DNA from: Methanosarcinales archaeon
Lineage (GTDB): Archaea > Halobacteriota > Methanosarcinia > Methanosarcinales > Methanogasteraceae
Assembly: GCA_012961645.1 (NCBI GenBank)
Contig: DTYY01000150.1
Location: 1 to 5,695, forward strand
DNA: 5,695 nt
Direction of reading: 5' to 3'
Below, in pieces: positions 5,462-5,695 of the stretch; position 1 is the first letter of the stretch, and each line of letters opens with the position of its first letter. A program made the translations under genes and the position numbers. Below the pieces are notes generated by a model. It was given only the letters and a program-made list of their open reading frames with translations. It was not told the origin of the DNA and searched no databases.

Positions 5462-5695
5462 TGTAATAGTCAACCCGATGCCATACACATAAGCCTCCTT
5501 TCATATTCATCTGGAGATAGCCCATCCAAACCCTGGTGAGGGGCGTCATTGTACTCTGCAATAACCTTTTCTTCCAAAAATCTCATCAATTCTTCTGCAT
5601 TATCCCAGTTCCGGCATGCTAACATTTCTTTCAGTCTTCTCACAAATCTTTCGGCGATTCCGTTTGTAGCAGGCCTATGAGGTGTAATTATGGCA
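5462..5695 (-). mobile_element. End of an insertion sequence (rest outside the window)
   Basis: A transposase gene runs off the right edge and stops at 5470, so the element boundary should be within a few tens of bases to the left. The plus-strand sequence beginning TGTAATAGTCAACCC at 5462 has the TGT start common to many insertion sequence ends and overlaps the transposase stop, which makes it the best boundary candidate. The matching inverted repeat and target duplication cannot be examined here. Confidence 0.55.
5470..5695 (-). CDS. DDE transposase, integrase-core C-terminal end (5' partial)
   Basis: The last 74 residues of a transposase are present, in the frame whose first full codon is 5694-5692, ending with TGA at 5472-5470. 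It contains HRPATNGIAERFVRRLKEML, in which the Glu of GIAERF (codon 5652-5650) is the third acidic residue of the DDE triad. It also has EYNDAPHQGLDGLSPDEY, the familiar 'YNxxRPHQGLxGxTPxE' tail of rve-type transposases such as the IS481/IS3-like groups. The two Asp residues and any DNA-binding domain lie outside the window, so the exact IS family cannot be fixed. No frameshift or stop is seen in the visible part, so the gene could be intact. Confidence 0.85.
   Translation of the reverse strand, partial: AIITPHRPATNGIAERFVRRLKEMLACRNWDNAEELMRFLEEKVIAEYNDAPHQGLDGLSPDEYERRLMCMASG

Noticed and set aside
5260..5466. 68-residue frame with a GTG overlapping the thiC stop (GTGA), suggesting a coupled downstream gene
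   Set aside because: The translation has no recognisable motif, runs through two strong hairpins and has no ribosome binding site of its own. Only its last dozen residues look meaningful, as the shifted continuation of the LURP-one-like fragment.

Overview
The window looks archaeal, most likely a euryarchaeote related to methanogens or their ANME/Syntrophoarchaeum relatives. The evidence is AT-rich TATA-like boxes (TTTAAATA) placed a promoter's distance ahead of genes, a thiC that starts about 30 bases after its TATA box with no ribosome binding site (a leaderless arrangement), a short (428 aa) ThiC, and GGAGGTGA-type ribosome binding sequences. The phylum and lineage are inferred from gene style, not from a marker gene.

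Layout. Bases 1-1691 (+) hold the 3' part of a membrane sensor histidine kinase whose N-terminus lies upstream of the window. It meets, tail to tail with a 21-base gap, a two-gene minus-strand operon: an AAA+ ATPase (2450-3736) followed by a PhnP-like metallo-beta-lactamase-fold hydrolase (1713-2453), joined by a 4-base ATGA stop/start overlap. A 240-base divergent intergenic region (3737-3976) separates this operon from thiC (3977-5263, +). This region is the most information-rich non-coding part of the window. It contains a minus-strand TATA box, a perfect 7+7 inverted repeat (GATGTGA-N6-TCACATC) just downstream of it, a potentially structured stretch ending in a T-run, and the thiC TATA box.

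Downstream of thiC, 5264-5461 holds two strong hairpins and what looks like the broken 5' end of a LURP-one-like gene. The right edge (5470-5695, -) is the C-terminal end of a DDE (integrase-core) transposase, so an insertion sequence continues beyond the window and probably interrupted that gene.

How the genes relate. ThiC makes the pyrimidine half of thiamine and appears to be transcribed alone. The ATPase and hydrolase are almost certainly co-expressed and controlled from one promoter with an operator-like dyad. Their joint function is not known to me. The kinase is an extracellular-signal sensor with no response regulator in view. No clearly new defence or mobile system is visible; the points worth following up are the dyad, the intergenic RNA candidate, the ATPase-hydrolase pair, the altered kinase N-box and the IS-disrupted gene.
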